From NCBI RefSeq assembly GCF_021729085.1, contig NZ_JAJSAR010000003.1, positions 124,001-188,000 of the forward strand: a DNA stretch of 64,000 nucleotides, given 5' to 3'. The translations under genes were made by a program, and so were the position numbers. Shown here piece by piece: positions 60,693-64,000 of the stretch (its first letter is position 1; every line of letters starts with the position of its first letter). Source of the stretch: Pseudohongiella sp. O18. Its GTDB lineage: Bacteria; Pseudomonadota; Gammaproteobacteria; Pseudomonadales; Pseudohongiellaceae. The notes beneath the pieces are model-generated. The model was not told where the DNA came from, did no database searches, and worked only from the letters and a program-made list of their open reading frames with translations.

Positions 60693-61310
60693 TTACTGCC
60701 ACGCCTCAATAACTGCGTCGATATCATTGTTGTTGCGCGCCATCAGCGCGGCAAACTGGGTATGGTACTGTCTGCGCAGGTTGATCCCGCCAACAAACAG
60801 GTTGCGCAGTTTCCACTCGCCCTGATCGTCTTTGAACAGCGCGTACTGCAGTTCTATCCGGGCTCCTTCGGAGTTGATCTGCATGCGCACGTTGGTCGGC
60901 GCATTGGGATCTTCCGGTGGATCCTGAGGTGGCAGATAAGTGAGTTCCTGACCACCGTATTCAACCAGGGCAGAACCGTAGAAACGCGTCAGGGTGCTGC
61001 GCAGTTTCTCTCCGAACGCTGTGAGCTGCGCGTCAGTGGCGTCTTCCGAAAATCTAGCCATCACGCCGCGTGCAACTTCACGAAAGTCCACAAACTTGCC
61101 GACTTCCTCCTCAATTCCCGCGTAGTAACGAGCCGGGTCGGATTCAAAATAAGGTCTTAGTTCTTCGACTCGCCCTAAAAGATCGTTTACCGACTGCTCG
61201 GCAGCTTCAACCGCAGACAGCTGATCGTTCTGGGCCAGTGCTGGCGACAGCGCTACCAGTGATACCGCAGTCAGCAGTGACATTAAATATTGACGCATGT
61301 TCGATTTCAT
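60693..61310 (-). CDS. mlaC: Periplasmic phospholipid-binding protein MlaC
   Basis: The ATG at 61310 follows AAGGAG and gives 205 residues with a signal peptide cleaved after SPALA. The MlaC/Ttg2D family region contains VGKFVDFREVARGVMARFSEDATDAQ, RFYGSALVEYGG and the C-terminal WKLRNLFVGGINLRRQYHTQFA. MlaC shuttles phospholipids between MlaA in the outer membrane and MlaFEDB in the inner membrane. Here mlaF, mlaE, mlaD and mlaB, its usual neighbours, are missing; the next gene upstream is the divergent yrbG. Confidence 0.93.
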   Translation of the reverse strand: MKSNMRQYLMSLLTAVSLVALSPALAQNDQLSAVEAAEQSVNDLLGRVEELRPYFESDPARYYAGIEEEVGKFVDFREVARGVMARFSEDATDAQLTAFGEKLRSTLTRFYGSALVEYGGQELTYLPPQDPPEDPNAPTNVRMQINSEGARIELQYALFKDDQGEWKLRNLFVGGINLRRQYHTQFAALMARNNNDIDAVIEAWQ

Positions 61311-61541
61311 CTCTGTTCTCCTTCCTGGCCCGTGCGGGCTGACGAGACGCGTGGTAACGGTCGTTTTCCACAGCGTTGCAGTGTACCTCAAATGAGAAAG
61401 ACTATAAATTACTACTTGCAATGCAGGGTGTTACTCCGTCTAATGGGCGGCCCAGACAAAGCCTGCGTTCATCGTTTTTTGGTGCCATCAGCAGCTGGAC
61501 AGTATGCATTTAACTGGAATTTCTATCCTGCAAGCTCAACT

Positions 61542-62498
61542 ATGCTCGTAAACATTTTGATAATCTGCCTTGGATTTGCCGGCCTGATATGGGGTGCCGA
61601 CAAATTCGTTTTCGGCGCTTCGGCATTCGCCCGCAATATGGGCATACCACCCCTGGTCATCGGCCTGACAATCGTCGCTTTCGGCACTTCAGCACCCGAA
61701 ATTTTTTCTTCCGCCGCATCTGCACTGGCAGGCGAGCCGGAACTGGCTATTGGCAACGCTATCGGTTCCAATATATTCAATCTAGGCATCGCGCTCGGCG
61801 TAGCGCTTGTCATCAAACCAATTACTCCACCAAAATCGCTGGCCCGCAAAGAACTGCCAGCGCTGATTCTGGTCAGTGTTATTTGCGGCCTGCTGATGTT
61901 CAATCGTTATATCGGGCCCATCGACGCACTTCTGTTGATTGCAGTGGTGACGTTTTTCATCTGGAAGTTATTCCGTGGTCATCGCAAGGGCGAGGAAGAG
62001 GCGATTGAAGAGGAAGAGATTCCAGACAATGTCAGTACCGGCAAGGCGCTGGGGTTCCTGTTGCTGGGGCTGGCACTGCTGATTGTCAGTGCCGAATATC
62101 TGGTTGACGCCTCCATTGAAATCGCCGCCATTCTCGGTGTCACTTCCGGCATTATCGGCCTGACGCTGGTCGCACTGGGTACCAGTCTTCCCGAGCTGGC
62201 CGCGACCGTCACCTGTGCGCTGCGTGGACACCACGAACTGGCAGTTGGCAATATCATCGGCTCCAACATCCTCAATATCCTGGTTGTACTGCCATTCCCC
62301 GGCCTGCTGGCCGCCGGGTATTTCGACAGCTCCCTGCTGACACGTGATTACGTTGCCATGATGGTACTGACCGCCCTGCTGGTCGCGCTGTGTTATCCGG
62401 CCATCCGCGCCCGGCGCCAGCTGGGTCGCCTCAGCGGGCTGGCATTCATAATGCTTTACCTGGCATGGTTCGGCATAATGTATTATCAGATTCACTAG
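61542..62498 (+). CDS. yrbG: Calcium/sodium antiporter-family protein YrbG
   Basis: A CaCA-superfamily transporter of 318 residues from the ATG at 61542. The two alpha repeats are visible: GTSAPEIFSSAASALAGEPE with IGNAIGSNIFN, and GTSLPELAATVTCALRGHHE with VGNIIGSNILN. About ten spans are seen, with an acidic cytoplasmic loop (EEEAIEEEEIP) between halves. The frame opens much earlier (61290), but that part overlaps mlaC and its leader. E. coli YrbG is not essential and its ion is uncertain. It heads yrbG-kdsD-kdsC. Confidence 0.93.
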   Translation: MLVNILIICLGFAGLIWGADKFVFGASAFARNMGIPPLVIGLTIVAFGTSAPEIFSSAASALAGEPELAIGNAIGSNIFNLGIALGVALVIKPITPPKSLARKELPALILVSVICGLLMFNRYIGPIDALLLIAVVTFFIWKLFRGHRKGEEEAIEEEEIPDNVSTGKALGFLLLGLALLIVSAEYLVDASIEIAAILGVTSGIIGLTLVALGTSLPELAATVTCALRGHHELAVGNIIGSNILNILVVLPFPGLLAAGYFDSSLLTRDYVAMMVLTALLVALCYPAIRARRQLGRLSGLAFIMLYLAWFGIMYYQIH

Positions 62499-62513
62499 AC
62501 TGGCGAGAATTCC

Positions 62514-63488
62514 ATGGCCGACCCCCAATCACTGATCGACAGTGCGTTGCGCACTATTCGTATTGAACATGACGCGATCGCGGCACTTCTGCCGCGCATC
62601 GACGAGGCTTTCGCACGCGCCTGCCAGATCATGCTCGACTGCGAAGGCCGAATTGTTGTCACCGGCATGGGCAAATCCGGCCACATCGCCCGCAAAATAG
62701 CTGCCACCCTGTCCAGCACGGGCACTCCAGCCATGTTTGTGCACCCGGCGGAGGCCAGCCACGGCGATCTCGGCATGATTACCGGCAAGGACGTGCTGCT
62801 GGCACTGTCGAATTCCGGCACCACCGAGGAGCTGGTAAACATCCTGCCGCTGATCAAACGCAAGGGTGTTCCCTTTATCAGTATGACCGGAAATCCTCAC
62901 TCAAGTATGGCAACCACCGCTACCGTCAATATTGATGCCAGCGTGACCAAGGAGGCCTGCCCGCTGGGACAGGCCCCGACCGCCAGTACGACCGTCGCAC
63001 TGGTTCTTGGCGACGCACTGGCGATGGCACTGCTGGAGGCCAAAGGGTTTACTGAAGAGGATTTTGCATTTTCACACCCGGGCGGTCGTCTGGGTCGACG
63101 CCTGTTGCTCAAAGTCAGGGATATCATGCACAGTGGTGACAGTATCCCCAGGGTCAAGGCTGGCACCCTGCTGAAGGACGCGCTGTTTGAAATAAGCAGC
63201 AAAGGGCTGGGTATGACCACGGTTGTTGACGACAGTGGCAGGCTGCAGGGGGTTTTTACCGATGGCGACCTGCGACGGACCCTGGATGCCGGCAAGGACA
63301 TTACCCGCACCCTTATCACCGATGTCATGTCCGTTAACGGCAAAACTGTGTCCGTGGATGCCATGGCTACTGAAGCTGCCAGACTGATGGAAGAGAACCG
63401 AATCTATACACTGGTGGTGCTGGATGACAATCAACAGTTGAGCGGCATCATTCGTATGCACGACCTGCTGCAGGCCAATGTGGTCTAG
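62514..63488 (+). CDS. kdsD: D-arabinose 5-phosphate isomerase KdsD
   Basis: Converts ribulose 5-phosphate to arabinose 5-phosphate, the first Kdo step. The 324 residues have a SIS domain with GMGKSGHIARKIAATLSSTG and SNSGTTEELVNILPLI, the FSHPGGRLGRRLL hinge, then two CBS domains (about 205-324). Length equals E. coli KdsD (328) within a few residues. It is 15 nt after yrbG and 8 nt before kdsC. Confidence 0.97.
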   Translation: MADPQSLIDSALRTIRIEHDAIAALLPRIDEAFARACQIMLDCEGRIVVTGMGKSGHIARKIAATLSSTGTPAMFVHPAEASHGDLGMITGKDVLLALSNSGTTEELVNILPLIKRKGVPFISMTGNPHSSMATTATVNIDASVTKEACPLGQAPTASTTVALVLGDALAMALLEAKGFTEEDFAFSHPGGRLGRRLLLKVRDIMHSGDSIPRVKAGTLLKDALFEISSKGLGMTTVVDDSGRLQGVFTDGDLRRTLDAGKDITRTLITDVMSVNGKTVSVDAMATEAARLMEENRIYTLVVLDDNQQLSGIIRMHDLLQANVV

Positions 63489-63496
63489 GAGTACCG

Positions 63497-64000
63497 ATGA
63501 AGTTTCTGACCGACTCTGCCGATGCCACTCGCCGCGCAGCCAGCATATCGCTGCTGTTGCTTGATGTGGACGGCATCCTGACCAATGGCCAGCTTTACTT
63601 TGGCGATCAGGGCGAGATTTTCAAAGCATTCAATACGCTGGACGGCCATGGCATAAAGCTGTTGCAGGCCAATGGTATTCGTGTCGGCATCGTATCCGGC
63701 CGCCACTCGCAGGCCCTTTCCACACGCGCCAGCGCTTTGGGCATCACCCTGATCAAAAGCGGACGCGAAGACAAGCTGACTGCCACTCGCGAGCTCTTGT
63801 CAGATCACCCCTGTGACTTTGAACACATTGCTTTCATGGGTGACGACCTGCCCGACCTGCCGGTCATGATGCGCTGCGGACTGGCAATTACTGTCCCCAA
63901 TGCACATCCCAGCATTATCGAACGCGCGCACCTTTGCACAGACGGCGGCGGCGGCACCGGTGCAGTTCGCGAGGTAGCGGACTTTCTGCTTCAGGCGGCA
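63497..64000 (+). CDS. kdsC: Kdo-8-phosphate phosphatase KdsC (partial, runs off the window)
   Basis: HAD-family phosphatase acting after KdsA in Kdo synthesis. The 168 codons present begin MKFLTDSADATRRAAS and include the nucleophile motif LLLLDVDGILTNG (DxD), SGRHSQALSTRASALGI, and the metal site FMGDDLPDLPVM. The family GGGGTGAVREVADFLL tail is reached, so only a few residues are missing at the right edge. In other gammaproteobacteria lptC-lptA-lptB follow. Confidence 0.95.
   Translation, partial: MKFLTDSADATRRAASISLLLLDVDGILTNGQLYFGDQGEIFKAFNTLDGHGIKLLQANGIRVGIVSGRHSQALSTRASALGITLIKSGREDKLTATRELLSDHPCDFEHIAFMGDDLPDLPVMMRCGLAITVPNAHPSIIERAHLCTDGGGGTGAVREVADFLLQAA

Overview
This is a contiguous stretch of gammaproteobacterial chromosome of moderate-to-high GC content, with housekeeping genes packed on both strands. 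From memory, the gene order from pilA through kdsC closely follows the Pseudomonas aeruginosa block that carries pilABCD, the dcw cluster, rnpB, sspAB, petABC, cysDN, algW/hisDG/murA and kdsDC. Several junctions differ from Pseudomonas: a fused petB-petC, mlaC without mlaFED/mlaB, no hisC, and a cysN-cysC fusion. The host is therefore more likely a related marine-type lineage (for example Cellvibrionales or Pseudohongiella-like) than Pseudomonas. That placement is inference. I saw no tRNA, insertion sequence, prophage or CRISPR array.

Layout. Positions 1-4.8 kb hold the end of an unidentified plus-strand gene and the pyruvate dehydrogenase genes aceF and aceE on the minus strand. Positions 4.8-8.5 kb hold ampE-ampD (minus), nadC (plus), a small monohaem cytochrome c and a type IV pilin (both minus). 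Positions 8.5-14.2 kb are a plus-strand pilB-pilC-pilD-coaE-yacG-nudix/thiE operon with overlapping genes. Positions 14.2-20.3 kb carry argJ, secA, an M23 peptidase gene and lpxC (minus). Positions 20.4-37.4 kb are a complete division and cell-wall (dcw) cluster on the minus strand, mraZ to ftsZ, most of it joined by 1-8 nt overlaps. A recognisable promoter and four MraZ-type repeats precede mraZ. rnpB lies upstream of it on the same strand.

Positions 38.3-40.6 kb carry a ydbH-ynbE-ydbL-like envelope-bridge operon (plus). Next come rsmI (minus) and lpoA-yraN-diaA-dolP (plus). Positions 45.2-51.4 kb are minus-strand: sspB-sspA, a bc1 complex encoded by petA and a single cytochrome b-c1 ORF, rpsI-rplM, and zapE. 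Positions 51.6-55.0 kb carry zapG, then cysD and cysNC preceded by a short leader ORF. Positions 55.0-64 kb carry a Nif3-like gene, a degS/algW protease, mlaC-ibaG-murA-hisG-hisD (minus) and yrbG-kdsD-kdsC (plus, running off the end).

Many of the genes serve envelope building: peptidoglycan precursors and septation, lipid A commitment (LpxC), Kdo synthesis (KdsD/KdsC), outer-membrane lipid transport (MlaC, YdbH/YnbE/YdbL), PBP activation (LpoA), envelope stress (DegS, DolP) and secretion (SecA, type IV pili). No wholly new system stands out. The most notable items are the petBC fusion, the isolated mlaC, the MraZ operator array, the leader ORF before cysD, and two regulatory regions built from opposed extended -10 elements on inverted repeats.
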